In this document: positions 23,228 through 35,500 of the stretch, one piece after another
How positions within the stretch are numbered: the stretch's first letter is position 1
Layout of the letters: every line of letters begins with the position of its first letter
DNA from: Dipodascopsis uninucleata var. uninucleata
Taxonomy: Eukaryota > Ascomycota > Lipomycetes > Lipomycetales > Lipomycetaceae
Length of the DNA stretch: 64,000 nucleotides
Reading direction: 5' to 3'
Assembly: GCA_030568195.1 (NCBI GenBank)
Contig: JAJLTO010000009.1
Location: 310,001-374,000 of the forward strand
The notes under the pieces: model-generated
Databases searched by the model: none
What the model saw: only the letters and a program-made list of their open reading frames with translations
What the model was told of the DNA's origin: nothing
Made by a program: the position numbers and the translations under genes

Positions 23228-24387
23228 TTATAATAGCAGATCATTCTGCTCTTCCAAGGAGTATCCTAAAATATACAAAATATCCTGTAGGGATTCAGAA
23301 TTCAGTCTAGCTGGAGCCTGTTCTTGAACTATTGGTTTAGCATTGAATGCAACACCGTATCCGGCTGCACTCATCATTACTAAGTCATTTGCTCCGTCGC
23401 CAACCGCCATTGTCTGTGAAATCAGGATAATTTTATGTATGTCAGTACGTATGTCACACTTCTACGACACAAAGAAGCTTGTAATAGTATGTTAATGCTT
23501 ACCGCTTTCAAATCGATATTACCGTTTTCCGCCATGTGCCTCAATAACTGTGCCTTCTTTTCTGCGTTCACTATTTCACCTTGCACTCTACCAGAGAGGA
23601 AGAGACCGTCCTCTGTAAACTCCATCTATTTTGAAATTGAAATTAGATATATTGGTCGGTCATATTTCTATCCGAGATTTGACACCTACCTGATTAGCAA
23701 AGGCATAGTCAAGACCAAGAATGCCTTTAATCCAGCTAGCCAAAGGAATGAAGCCACCAGAGCAAACTGCGAGAATGCTTCCGGTCTTCTTCAGGGCTTT
23801 ACATAGTTCCTTTGCGCCTGGAGTCAAGGCGATATCCTTTTTCAGTGACTCAAAAACCGTAGATGGGATGCCATCAAGAAGTGCGACTCGCCTGCGCAAA
23901 GACTCATTGAAATCAATTTTGCCATTCATTGCTAGTGATGTAATAGTCTAGTAGACAGTCAAATATTAGTAAAATAATTTTCATAACACCAAAGCGCCAA
24001 TAAAAGTCATAGTGGCAATACCGAGACTTTGTCCTCCACATCTGCGTATGCAGCAATCATGTCAATAACCTCCTGTTGGATTAAAGTTGAATCCATGTCG
24101 AAGACAACAAGTTTCTTTTCACGTCTGTATTTGTCATTTGGCTGCAAGCAAATATCGATGTTATATTCTCGGCATATCGAATTAACTGATTTCTTTAAGT
24201 CGTCAATTGAGTAATTCCCATCTAGACTGAAGTAATAATCCTCCGCCCTATCTGATAGAACTTTGCTGTCAAAGACACTCATATTCAGCTTTTTAAGAGT
24301 GTTAGTCCACAAATTTCGCTGAACATCGCTTATTGGTGATTTAGATATTAGAGTAGAGACATAAGAAATATTTGATTGAGAACACAT
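23228..24387 (-). CDS. SER2: Phosphoserine phosphatase
   Basis: This HAD-family enzyme catalyses the last step of serine synthesis, phosphoserine to serine, in the cytosol. Exons 24387-24022, 23947-23690, 23625-23503 and 23413-23228 join in phase to 310 residues (yeast Ser2 is 309). The nucleophile motif is VFDMDSTLIQQEVID (DxDxT). The cap helix region includes AMNGKIDFNESLRRRV, motif II is AVCSGGF, and the last exon gives motif IV GDGANDLVMM. The N-terminal 80 residues form the regulatory-like segment also seen in yeast Ser2. The start is divergent from IPI3, 236 nt away, so the two share a promoter region. Confidence 0.96.
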
Positions 24388-24622
24388 TGTTGTGTTTAAC
24401 TCTTAAGGAAATTTTTGCTGACAAGATGTCGACTTAGTACTGTTCATCATGAACTACCAAGATGTTGTAGAATATTTACCAGTCATACGTAACTTTAGGA
24501 ACCTTGAAGCCGCACTGTTTTTTCTCTATATTTTTTTTTTTTGGTATTATAGGCAATTTCACCTTAAAAGTCTTCGATTAGTATACTGCTTGCAACACAA
24601 ACACTATAGCCTTAGTTTATTA

Positions 24623-26195
24623 ATGGAGGAAGAACTACTGGTATATGGCGTAACTCCCGTAAAAGCCTCCGGTACGAAGGCTGAGGGCCAACTTACTGTC
24701 TGCAAGCTGAGATCAACAGCAAATATTATCTCTTACAAGCAGATATATTCGCTGAATAAGGGTATTGCTATGTTGAATTCAGGATTTCTGGTAGCACAAA
24801 ACGATAGACCTATTATTCACTCATACTCGTCTTCAAAGGAAGCTCCGATGCAGCGAATTGTGCTACCAGAGAAGATCTCGGTGCTCACATTGTCACATTC
24901 TAAGGCTTTTCTTCTTGCCGGGACACATACAGGAAAGCTGATCTTGTGGGAGGTACTATTACTATGATTATTAAGAGAAGCAGTCTAGCTATACGGAAAA
25001 TTTGGTGCTAATACAATAATTATATAGTTATCTTCAGGAATATGTTTAGCCTATAAAGACGCACATTACGATGCGGTTAAATCAATCGTGTTTTCTTCAG
25101 ACGATTCGCTTTTCTTCAGTGGGGGAAGCGATGCTAAAATCTATACTTGGAGACTAATGGATTTCATAAGCTCACAAAGTTCGGAAAGTAATGTAGAGGC
25201 ACTGGCATCATGTAATCACCATAGTCTGGGTATTACACAGCTATATTGTGGATATGGTTCTGCCAAAGACTGCAAACTTTATAGTGTGTCTTTGGATGGT
25301 ACTTGTAGGGTGAGATGAAAATATCAGAGGCTCAACATTACAATTTCTAACTTGCCTTATTATAGGTCTGGCACGCTATATCACTGCGTCTCATTAGTAC
25401 ATTTATTGGGATAGAGGCTTTACACAGTTTAGTGGTTGATCCAGTAGAGAGAGCGATATATGTTGGTTGCGAGAGTGGACGAATAATCCAGATAAATTTG
25501 TTTGCTATCGATAACGGTTCTCTCATATATATTGGAGGACTCCAAAAGACTATAGAAATAAAGGCAGATTCTGTGACTTCATTTACTCAGCACAATTCGA
25601 AGGTTCTGGCATTAGACTTATCGTATGATGCATCAGTTCTCGTATCCGGATCTGAAGATACTACGGTGATGGTATGGGATGTATCTACGCGACAAGTTTT
25701 AAGAAACATCAAACAAACGAAAGGTAAGAAGAAATTTTTAATTTATTGCTTATCAGGAGCCCAAAAACAACTTACTTACCACATTTAGGACCCGTATCTT
25801 TTGTAAAAATTATTCAGAAGGCACCAAAGGGTGATTATGTCAACATACCGTCTCTGAAGTTCACTGTTGATCCAACATCGCTAGCGAGACAAGATTGCTG
25901 GATAGCTATTGAGGATCAAGATGAGGAGAATGCCACATATTCAATAAATGGAAGCATACTATCTAAAAAGGTACTTTTACTAAAATTTTTGTCTCTAATA
26001 CTCTCTTGTCAAATCAGATCTAACGTTAAACAGATATCGTCTTTCGAGGCTACAATGACACAAGTAAAGCCCATCAAAATATCAAACGAGGAAAGCAATT
26101 TGAAATTGAAATACGAAAAACTCAATTCTGCATATAACGAGCTTTGGAATGCTTATAACAGTCTTACAAATAATGATACCAAGGACGATAAATAA
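24623..26195 (+). CDS. IPI3: Rix1-complex WD40 protein IPI3/WDR18
   Basis: Ipi3, with Rix1 and Ipi1, acts in ITS2 removal from pre-60S ribosomes and in Rea1 recruitment in the nucleus. Exons 24623-24952, 25028-25309, 25366-25723, 25789-25970 and 26034-26195 join in phase to 437 residues (human WDR18 is 432). WD repeats include HTGKLILWE, AHYDAVKSIVFS, GGSDAKIYTW, SLDGTCRVWHAISL and SEDTTVMVWDVSTRQVLR. The C-terminus is a polar coiled coil, LKLKYEKLNSAYNELWNAYN, as in the family. The open frame extends upstream to ATG 24449, but that part is a hydrophobic readout of a T-run; 24623 matches the normal Ipi3 start. Intron 1 has a GTACTA donor; intron 4 uses TCTAAC. Confidence 0.93.
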
Positions 26196-26858
26196 ATTGT
26201 CCAGATCATCGATATATTTATATGTATATTAACAAGGCTAAGCGAATGAAGCTGGCTTAATTCATTTAACTCTTATTGGGTTCTTAGATGTTTAATAGCT
26301 TGTATTTTGGCTTAGTAGGAAAGGATACTACTAGATGTATTTTTTGTAGTAGCCAAGTCGGTGTGAAAATGCTATAGATTGCAAGTTATATATATATGCT
26401 GCCATACCACTATTATCATTTATTAAATCGTCTGCAATGTCTAACATACAACGACAAATCATTTAACCCGCATTTAGTGTATTAAAATCATTTCCCTCAG
26501 TCATTACTTGTTCCTTTCAGTCCATCTTCCATCTTTACTTAGAATTGATATATGGTATTATTGAGGAATGGTAGATGCTAAGACCTCCTCATTGTTACCC
26601 GGCCAATCTGATTCTGCGGAAAAAATTCTTGGTCTATCTTTTTCTAGTTTGTAAAAAAAGACCTTGCAAGTCCATCGTGGATTTTCTCATCAGTATTTGT
26701 GATTGAGTATACAGAGAATAATAAGTACACTTAAGGGAATTTAATACTGTCACGTTTGAATTGAATGAAAAAGGATTGAAAGATTAAGGTGCCTGTGTTG
26801 AGACAAGAAGGATATTCGAATTTCTTGTGTTCTATTACGGCTCCTAAGGTCAAGGCTA
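26196..26858. other. Intergenic region between IPI3 and mS38
   Basis: This is an AT-rich tandem intergenic region with no notable open frame. It is presumed 3' UTR of IPI3 and promoter of the mS38 gene. Confidence 0.6.
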
Positions 26859-27901
26859 ATGGCATTCCGAGCGGTATTTCAAAGTGTTGGTCATTCTTCT
26901 ACCAGAGTATCAGTGTTGTCCAAGTGCGGGGGGGTCGCATCGGAGAATAATGTGCTAATTACTGGTATGAAGTGGATAGCAAAGCCTCACAATTTCAGCT
27001 CGTCTATGTTCTCTTCTGCTCCGGCTAATTTGGTGAGATTCCGGAGATATTCCTCGTCCTCACCTAACAACAAACAAGCTGTTAAAGGTCTAAGAGCCAA
27101 AAAATCGAAGAAGTCCTCGACAGGACTTGAGACGGACAATGCTAGACTTGCTTTAATCGGAGCTCCTCCTACAGACCATGCCAGCAGACTAAGTAAGTTA
27201 AAGGAAGCAAATTTGATGTCGCGGTTAAAATGTAGATGAACTTTTGAGCTAATAGTTTTTATACAGGTGTCGCTTATGACAGTTTTTTTGCAGGATATAG
27301 GCCTCTATTTGTCGATTCCAATAGAATAAGCAAGCGTTCTAATATGAAGTCTCAGTTATTGGATTTTGTAGAGCCATCTGCTGATGAGCCCGAAAATGTT
27401 TACTACAATGACAGCTATACACCTCTTGGTGTTACGTCAGTTAGCGGAATCATTCTGGATCCTGTCATGAAAAGCCTTCCTCGCAACATTCGAGAGCAGA
27501 TGCTTACAATGAGACCACCTCCGCCACCGGGTCAAAAGTTCGATAACGATATCATTGGTAGTCAACCGCAGTCTCAAGTTAAGGTATTCGAAGTCGAACT
27601 CAAGGGAATTGAAGAGATCCTTAGTTCTAGCGGACTGGATCCAGAAGAACTTGCTGACTTAAGATGCTTCGTAATTGTCGATCCTGACCATGACGGTAGT
27701 TTGTCGGTCAATCAAGAGATTATCAAGAATTTGCCTGATTCCTTGGTATTTGTGATAAGTGATCATAGTGACCTTTCTCTATCAGATAAAGGTGGCATGC
27801 AGTTAACTAGTGTTGTCCGCAAGAGAAGACTTAAGATTAAAAAGCATAAGTTGAGAAAGAGAAGGAAAGCTCAGAGAGCTATGAAGAGAAAGCAGTCTTA
27901 G
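26859..27901 (+). CDS. COX24: Mitochondrial small ribosomal subunit protein mS38 (COX24/AURKAIP1 family)
   Basis: Exon 1 is 26859-27192 and exon 2 is 27294-27901, in phase, giving 313 residues. The N-terminus is Ser/Arg-rich without acidic residues, as expected of a mitochondrial presequence, with RFRRYSSSS near residue 60 as a likely processing region. The diagnostic part is the basic C-terminus SVVRKRRLKIKKHKLRKRRK, which matches the DUF1713 tail of Cox24 and human AURKAIP1 that threads into the mitoribosomal decoding region. In yeast Cox24 is needed for COX1 mRNA processing and translation. Between presequence and tail is a weakly conserved acidic region (EVELKGIEEIL, LDPEELADLR). The protein is much longer than yeast Cox24 (111 residues), nearer to filamentous-fungal forms. 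The intron starts GTAAGT and ends TTTTTTTGCAG. Confidence 0.88.
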
Positions 27902-28038
27902 TGTATCTGAGTAATATTATATTGTACATATATGTGCATGCTATTATGCGATGTTTACGATCATCAATTGATGGAATCGTTGTAATTATGCTTAAATAAA
28001 TAAGCTAAATGACTATAAAATGTGTTTAGGCTACGGCT

Positions 28039-28701
28039 TCATTTGCTTATTGCATACTTTACTGTGTAGTATCTCACTAGACTATTGTAGGCATCAGTGT
28101 CTCCAGAGCGAAGAACATTCGCTATAATCTAATCGTCAGTATCAGTTTTATAACTTGTTCAGCTAGACGTATACATACCTGCATCCACATTTAAAGGACT
28201 TTCTATCGCCGGATCATTAAGCAGCGCAATAATAGCCATGCAAGTAGACTGCAGTGTCCAGACTGCAGTCCACTGATTCTTTAGAATGTCTAGACATATT
28301 TCTCCGGTCTTAAATTAATGAGTTAGCTCCTTAATGATCGCATGGAAATCAATCTATTTTGAAAACAACTCGCAGTCATACCTTAAAATTTACATTTGGA
28401 TGGCATATAGGTGTTTTGAAACTGATGCTAGGTGGACGTAGAGGATAGTTTTCTGGTACTTGAATATCAATTTTCCATAGACCACCTTATTCTCGTTAGC
28501 CAAATGGCTTAGCCACTGGTTCGCATATGTAACACGTCACAAACCTTCATATGGTCCAGCTATATTACTTATTTCGCCATACCAGTGAAAGATATTGTCT
28601 TCGGATATCGGCCTTATCCTTAAGTTACCAGGATCTGTTCGATCCTCGATTTGAAGAGCAGCCAGCTCTTTCAACAAACGCCTTGCCGCCTGTTGCGACA
28701 T
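28039..28701 (-). CDS. PEX4: Peroxisomal ubiquitin-conjugating enzyme Pex4
   Basis: This E2 enzyme monoubiquitinates the PTS1 receptor Pex5 on a cysteine for its recycling from the peroxisome membrane, anchored by Pex22. Exons 28701-28545, 28485-28382, 28308-28179 and 28121-28039 join in phase to 157 residues, an E2 core with no tail. The UBC fold is clear: YPLRPPSISF, the HPN tripeptide in ICHPNVNF, the active-site Cys in TGEICLDILKNQW, then WTLQSTCMAI and the SPLNVDAANVLRSGD end typical of Pex4. Introns are 57-73 nt. ATG 28701 is preferred; the upstream extension uses TTG. Other E2s (for example Ubc1 or Rad6) differ around SPLNVDAANVLR. Confidence 0.9.
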
Positions 28702-29058
28702 CGTGAACTTGAATAGACCTGTACTTGACAACGTAGAGGACAAGAAGATATAGAAGTCTGTTCAAGTGTTATGTCCACAACTGATAAATAACCCATAGAA
28801 TTATCGACGAGATTTGGATTCGTTAGGTGAAAGAAGAAAATCTATAAATTAACAGCGAGAGATTATTATTTAAGAAAATACTGCGTTTTACGATGACATT
28901 GGGACGAATTCAGAGACTAATAATAAAATTACTCCCAGAACTGGACACATGAGCTTCTAATCATCAACTCTTCTAAAATACAACATCGCTATTCTTGGAT
29001 TTATTGATATCCAAGACTTTCTGGCAATCAAATATCACCAGCACTGGATTTAAATAGG
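28702..29058. other. Divergent promoter region PEX4 / PTPA
   Basis: The 357 nt between the two divergent start codons contain no open frame of note and no obvious promoter motif beyond AT-rich tracts. Confidence 0.55.
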
Positions 29059-30314
29059 ATGCAGTTTAAAGTTCCTCAGAAGAGACTCTTGACAAATGAT
29101 GATCTGGAAGTCTTCCTCACATCAGACACTTACACAGACATTATAACATTTATTGAAGATCTGAGTAATTCTGTCAGAGGATTGAAGAACTCAGATCCAT
29201 GTATGAAGTCAGAGGTAGGTTAATAATAGTGCCTATATTTTAATTTTCTAATTCCAGAATATTTGCGATCAGCTAACAGAGTTCCAGGGATCTTCTGCTG
29301 TGGTGAAAATACTGGACGAAATCGAACAGTATGTTGAGCAGGCACCTCCTGTGGCAAATGAAAAATCGCGATTCGGAAACCCAGCATTTAGGAAATTTTA
29401 TGATGTTGTCGAAAAGGTGAGTAGTAAGCGTTGTAGTAGTCCGAGTAGCAAATGAATGGCCAAGGGTCAAGTAATTAGTGAAATAACTAACGTCATTGAA
29501 TCAGAACTACATAAGTCTTCAGCAGTACTTACCGGCAACTCTAAGCTCTGCCGCGGCTGAAGAAGTTGGTACATACTTGCTTCATAGTCTAGGAAATAGA
29601 ACACGTATTGACTATGGCTCAGGGCATGAGCTTAACTTCATATGCTATCTGCTTTGCCTTAAGAAGCTGGGGTTATTGAAACGCGAGGACTACTCGTGCT
29701 TAGTCCTGGTTGTATTTAACCGTTATATTTCAGTTATGAGAACTATTCAGAGGCAATATTGGTTAGAGCCAGCTGGATCACATGGAGTGTGGGGCCTTGA
29801 TGATTATCATTTCTTGCCATTTCTGTTCGGTGCAAGTCAGCTGGCAACACACAAGTACCTTCGACCCAGAAGTATTCATGACCAGGACGTATTGGACGCA
29901 TATTCGAAAGATTACATGTATTTGAACTCTATAGCATTTATCAATAGCGTAAAGACGGCTTCTTTGCGATGGAGTTCCCCAATGCTCGATGATATATCAG
30001 GTGTTAAGACATGGGAAAAAGTGAGCTCAGGAATGATTAAAATGTACAAGGCAGAAGTTCTTCGAAAGCTGCCTATTATGCAACATTTTTTATTTGGATC
30101 GATTTTACCAATAGGAGAACTACCTTCGGATAAAATGACTGAGAATCAAATAGAAGAGATGACTAAGCATAATGGTCATGTACATGGAGAGGGAATTTGG
30201 GGAGACTGCTGTGGCATAAGACTTCCGAGTGCCATCGCAGCAAGACAAGCATCTGAAAATAACGGTGAATTGAGAAGTATTCCTGGGCTTCTGAAACCAC
30301 TGCCTTTTGACTAG
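29059..30314 (+). CDS. PP2A activator / peptidyl-prolyl isomerase (PTPA, RRD family)
   Basis: PTPA proteins activate the catalytic subunit of PP2A-type phosphatases and act as prolyl isomerases in cytosol and nucleus. Exons 29059-29214, 29258-29416 and 29505-30314 join in phase to 374 residues, within the range of yeast Rrd1 (393) and Rrd2 (358). Landmarks are FGNPAFRKFYD, RIDYGSGHELNF, VFNRYISVMR, EPAGSHGVWGLDDYHFLPF and SGMIKMYKAEVLRKLP, all hallmarks of the family. The last 40 residues (GDCCGIRLPSAIAARQ) are the less conserved tail. Introns are short; the first is 43 nt, which is among the shortest here. Whether it is the RRD1 or RRD2 orthologue cannot be decided. Confidence 0.95.
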
Positions 30315-30827
30315 CTTTGTGATGCTCCAACATTTAATCAGCGAATAAGTCAAGAATAGTTAATATTAAGATAAAGAGAAACCAAAATAGTCATACATTA
30401 AAACACACTAAATCCAGCTTACAACCACCTAAGAAATGCTATAATCAACCCCTGAAGATGAACCAATATAGATAAATCCCAATGCTATAGCCAAGGATTA
30501 CTCCAAAAAAATTTTAAATCTTGAAAAGGAACTGGCTTTATAATAGACTGAAATTATTTAATATCATAAATCACTCTCGCAACTACATTCTGCTTTTCGT
30601 CATGAAATTAACACTTCGCGATACTTCGCTCCTACTCCTCTTCGCGAAAAACTATCTGACGTGAGGCCAGCCCAATATCTATCCTATAGGATCGAATACC
30701 ACAGTTTTCTACCAATTGTGTGTACTTGCATCTTCGCGTACTCGAGAGCCACTTATTATATTCTATCTCAAACAGAAATCACATTATGACACCAATCTAT
30801 AATTACCTAGAGACGTTGATCCCTGCT
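30315..30827. other. Convergent spacer PTPA / DUF202 gene
   Basis: AT-rich, no supported gene; both flanking genes end here. Confidence 0.6.
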
Positions 30828-31518
30828 CTACATTCTAGAAGTATTTACTACTATAAGAATAAACGCAAGCCCAATAAGCTATAATAAAAACAGGTTAGAT
30901 ACTCCTATCCAGAAAAAAATCTATTTTGCGCATCTACTGGTACTTACGATACAAGAAGCAACGGTGATATTGAATACGGCTGCTCGCGAAACCGGAAATT
31001 TGCCGCGCATCATCCAAATAGCAGCAACATAATATCTATAAGCGCCGATTATCATCAAAGAGATTGCTAATCCAATCAAGCTGGCTAAAATGGTGAAGGG
31101 TCAGATGAGACTTCGAATTATTTAAACTGCAGTTACACTTACCACCAACAAGCTTTCCCACTATCAAGATTCCTTCACCATATCCACGGAACGCCTGTGT
31201 AACGGCAAGTCCGATAGTTGCGAAAGACAAGCTGGTACGAGTCCAGGCCAAGAAATTACGTTCGTTTGCGAGATGGTCTCGAGCAACAGCACCCTTATTT
31301 TCCAACAGCATATTGGGCATATGCTTAGAGAGTGTTGAGAACTTCTCGTACTGAAGCAATAATGGATAACCAAAATCGTTTCCAGGCATTCTCATAAGTG
31401 TTTGCTCATCTAGAACATCACCAGTTTCTGGAGCTGGAGCTGCTGTTGAACTTCCAGAAGATGAGGCACCATCATCGAGAAGTCGTCTCTCTTCACTAAT
31501 TCGAATCTTTCCAGACAT
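30828..31518 (-). CDS. DUF202 (YidH-like) membrane protein
   Basis: Exons 31518-31143, 31084-30948 and 30878-30828 join in phase to 187 residues. The N-terminus is polar and Ser/Ala-rich. The DUF202 core begins with ARDHLANERNFLAWTRTSLS, then TM1 (FATIGLAVTQAFR). TM2 is IGLAISLMIIGAYRYYVAA and TM3, ILIGLAFILIVVN, is in the last 51-nt exon. In yeast the same domain is found in the vacuolar transporter chaperone Vtc1 and in VTC-like proteins, but the stand-alone fungal DUF202 proteins have no settled function. The last intron uses a GTAAGT donor and ATCTAACC branch. It is likely an integral endomembrane or plasma-membrane protein. Confidence 0.85.
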
Positions 31519-32152
31519 TTGGTACTTATCTAGATACTTTCTATTACAAAGAGAATTCCTGACTTCAAAAAGACTGTTAACAGCAGTATTCTAAATAGAG
31601 AAACTTTAGAACAGAAAGAAGACTTGCAGAGAGGAGAAATTTGAAGATACTCGAAAAGTGAATTTTACAGTCGGGTAAGGCAAACAGATTAATAATGGTG
31701 GCTTGCATGCATTCAGTTCTAACAGCTAGAACACTACTAGTATCTACTCATGCCATAAAGTGCTCAAGGCATCCCCTTGTTACTCAACTACACCTGCTAA
31801 ACAGAGCAAATATTTACCATGTATCCACACAATTAAAAAACAGCTCCTAGAAGTTTATTCTGATCCCAGCTTGGTCTTTTCGCTCTCAACAACGGTATGG
31901 TAGATTATCCAACTATTTATAATAGCTGCATGCTTGGTATCTATTTTACGTCTGTCGCTGCATAGACGCTAAATTTATATTTCATCCCACACCTATATAT
32001 TCAGTGGTCTCTATCTAGACTATGGAACTTGCTCTGGAAGCGCTTATAAGAACATATAAATATATTTCATTGAACGCACAATAGTCATCAACGCCCAAAC
32101 AAAATGGGAGAAAATTTAGATCCAATTGTACGGTGACATACACAAATTAGTA
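31519..32152. other. Intergenic spacer
   Basis: This AT-rich region is upstream of the DUF202 gene and downstream of the small unidentified gene. No supported feature is seen. Confidence 0.6.
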
Positions 32153-32470
32153 CTATTTTATACAACTAACAACCAGTATTTTCATTTCATTCTTAACAAC
32201 TTTCCATCCCATTTCATTTTTTATAAAATGATCTGCGTACTTGTCTTCGATGGACAACAGAATGCTCGTAATTTCTTTTAAAGAAAATTCGTCGATAATA
32301 ATGAGACAGTATAAAATCACTAGAAACCGTACCTGAGACACCATACACCTTCCAAAGCTTTTCAACAGGAACATCACATATTTCATATTTCAAAACAGTT
32401 TTAGAGAATAAATATCTGACAAAAAGAACCCAATCATGTTCTGGTTTAACATTATAATAAACATGGAACT
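32153..32470 (-). CDS. Small unidentified two-exon gene (ends uncertain)
   Basis: I do not recognise this gene. A minus-strand frame at about 32462-32332 reads NVKPEHDWVLFVRYLFSKT and continues through KLWKVYGVS to a GTACGG donor at about 32331. After a likely 3' site ending TTTAAAAG at about 32279, the frame continues EITSILLSIEDKYADHF to the stop at 32153. Joined it gives about 85 residues that look like ordinary globular coding sequence. No good ATG was found in the upstream exon, and only 50 nt separate it from the CAT8 stop codon. So it could be a small gene with an unseen first exon or the remnant of a larger gene. The unspliced 77-codon frame uses the wrong phase for the first exon. 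Confidence 0.4.
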
Positions 32471-32518
32471 ATTAATATTCCAGCAGGAGCACGAGAAAAC
32501 AATACATAATATACAGCG

Positions 32519-35500
32519 TTAATCGACTGGTGTTCCGACCCATTCCACATGACTACTCCAGGCCGCAGTCTTCATAGGATCTCCTAATTTATCCATATTT
32601 CTGAATTCAACTTCTGGAAGCGCTCGGCTCTTCATATCGTCATTATGGACAGAATTTATGTCACTGGCGACAGTATCTTCTGTATCAAGACTGATACTAG
32701 GAGGGGCCGAAGCAACTGATGCTTCACTACCTCTCAGAAGATCCCCTATCCAAGCGTTCCACTCTCCAGATTCAACGCCTTTAGCCATCATGTCACCCGA
32801 ATATCCTCGTGGCATGGACTCAGGAGAGAATACGGAAGGAGAGTCAAGTAAAGATGACATAGTACCAACATTATTGCTTTCCCATTTACCTAAATTCATT
32901 TCAGTTCCTCTGCGTCGCATTGCATTTGATGATCGTCTAGGCTTGCATGGAACTGAAGATTCGACAGTAGAAACTGACGACACAGACAAGACAGATTTTG
33001 AAGGAGATGATGAGGCATCTGAGTGACAAAGAGCTCGCTCAGTTCGTCGTTTTCTCCCATCTCCCGAAGAATCCATCATGGCAAATAGTGACTCTAAAAC
33101 AGTATCATCTTGAGCAGAAGGACTATTAGTTGCAACATATTCTTTAGAATCGACTTCCACTTGACTGATACTGCTTCTATACTGTAACTGATATTGCTGA
33201 GCAATTGCCCACTGCAAAACATCCGTATCCTGACGCGCAGCACTTGAGGCAGCAGGTGAATGTTGTTCACTTGATGGTAGATGGGGAATCGTTATAGATG
33301 CACAGCCATCATTTATCACAGCCTGTTCTTGTGTCGCAGTTAATTGGGTCGTGTAAGGAATAGACAAAGGCTGGCTAACAGCAGCCTTCGCTTCTGCTGA
33401 ATGACGAGCCATTTGACTATCTGACGATGATCGGAGATCAAAATTTAGGATCTCGGAACAAATTTTCTCAAGTAACTGATACTCAGCCAGGGAAACTCCA
33501 CTGCCATTCTGGATAGAATCTAGACATCTTGTCACAATACGCTTTGTTTCTTGAATAAGTAAACCATCCTTCGGATATTCAATGGCACTATAAAGTACAA
33601 CTAACGCGCATGATATTAGAGTCTTTGGGATATTAAAACAAGGTTCCCACGTTAGATGCTTCTCCTTAATGTAATCAGCAAGCATAATAATGTTTTTTGC
33701 GCTATCAGTAATTGCCAAGATCGAAGAAGTACCCTTTGTCTTGGAATCACTAGTCGCTATAGCAGGACGATGAATCAAAATCTTTGCATAGTGATAAATC
33801 AAGAGTAAGAAAGGCGCACGAGGATGTAGAAGAGATGAAGATGAAGAAGACGGTATTCTAGGAGTACCATTAATCATCTCAAATTTTAGATGTACAGGCA
33901 GATCGCGTCTCCATTCCTCAAGCTCATCTTCCAATTGGAAGATAAGCTTATATTCACGCATACATCTTTTCGTTGACGGACGGTAAATAGCAGTCAAAAT
34001 ATGATACAATACACGAGATAACTTGCTCAGCGCGATTGATGCCGAAACTTTTGTGTAGCTTCCAGGCGGCGGAGTCAATATGGAATTATCAGTCAGAAAT
34101 TCACTATCCACATTTGAAGAATACGGACATTCGATATCCTCTTCCCGAATAATAGGCGGCATTCCAAGTAAAGTGCTGGAAAAGCAATCCAAAGTGAAAA
34201 CAGCCCAAAAGAGGCGCAAACGAATCTCAGTGTCTTTAACACTAAGATTAAAAGGCTTCTGCATACGGTTTAATCCGAGACGAAGAGCCATACCCGTTGC
34301 ACGCATTTTGAACTGCCACATATCAGAGTATTGACCAGTCATACAGGAATAAAGCTGAGCCAAAACTAAAGACTGTAGAATACCTATAGTATTGCGGTTT
34401 TCTATGGCAAATAAAAGTCTCTTCCAACTTCGTTCATATGACGTATTAGACTCTGAACTAGAAGATATTTGACGAGCAGAGATAGACAAAATCAAATATA
34501 GCTGGACAATAAACTCCTCACGTCCCAATAGACTCTTAGCACTGTAAACCTGATTAAAATCGTCCATAAAGGTAGGCATATGAATAACTGGGAACATAGA
34601 ATGCCACTCCTTGAAGAAGTAGTTTACTAAGAGCTCAGCAAGTACCTTCGAAGGGAGCGAAGGAATTAAAGACGAAAAAGTATCTGGCCGCAGAGGGCTG
34701 AGTCCCGTCGTAGAAAGATCAACTGAAGTTGCCATATCAGCTACAAGTGTGGCGAGAAGAGGCGATGTACTAGCAACCTTTTCTCTAAATTCTTCATTAA
34801 ACACAACACCTGACGAATTTCCAGCAAACATGCCATCCAAGGAGAGCGTCTGCAGCTCTCGTAAAGTGAAAGCTTCATTCTCGTCCATTTCACTATCTAG
34901 GGATGAGAACCTCGCCGGCGAGCATTCTCGTGACTTGTGCATATGAAGACGTTTTCGCGAATTACTATTCGCACTGCTATCCGATAAAACTTTAGCATCA
35001 CTATCGCTAGATACACTATTACGTCCTCTTCCTGGGGACACAGATTCCACTCTGGCAAGCAACTCCAATTCGGCATCATGCTTCTCAATATGCTCTTTCA
35101 GCTTGCGGTTTTCGTTTTCCAGTTGCCTGATATGGTCCTCTAAAGACTCGGTGTATCCACGAGGGAAGGCTCTTCGAGAGAGCTTGTCTGAGGTTCTACA
35201 TTCAAAACCAACGTTCTGGCATTGCGTACACTAAGACAAAGATATTTATCAGTATTTACACTGCATACGGTGTACTGATCGTAATCAGAACAGCATGATG
35301 ATATTACATATACCAGTAAGGAAATTACATACACTAGGCCTCTTTCCATCGCATCGAATCTATTGCGTGCAGTAATACGACAGACAAGTTAGTAATATAT
35401 CCAAACAGCGTTTAACACAGATCCGTAAACTTCCGGCGACCGATAGCCGACTAACCTTTTTATTTCGACACCTGGAGTAGGCATAAATACGATGTCAGTT

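Noticed and set aside
24449-24622. Upstream in-frame extension of IPI3 starting at ATG 24449
   Set aside because: It reads through a T-run (FFLYIFFFWYY) and lacks any family match; ATG 24623 fits the Ipi3/WDR18 start.
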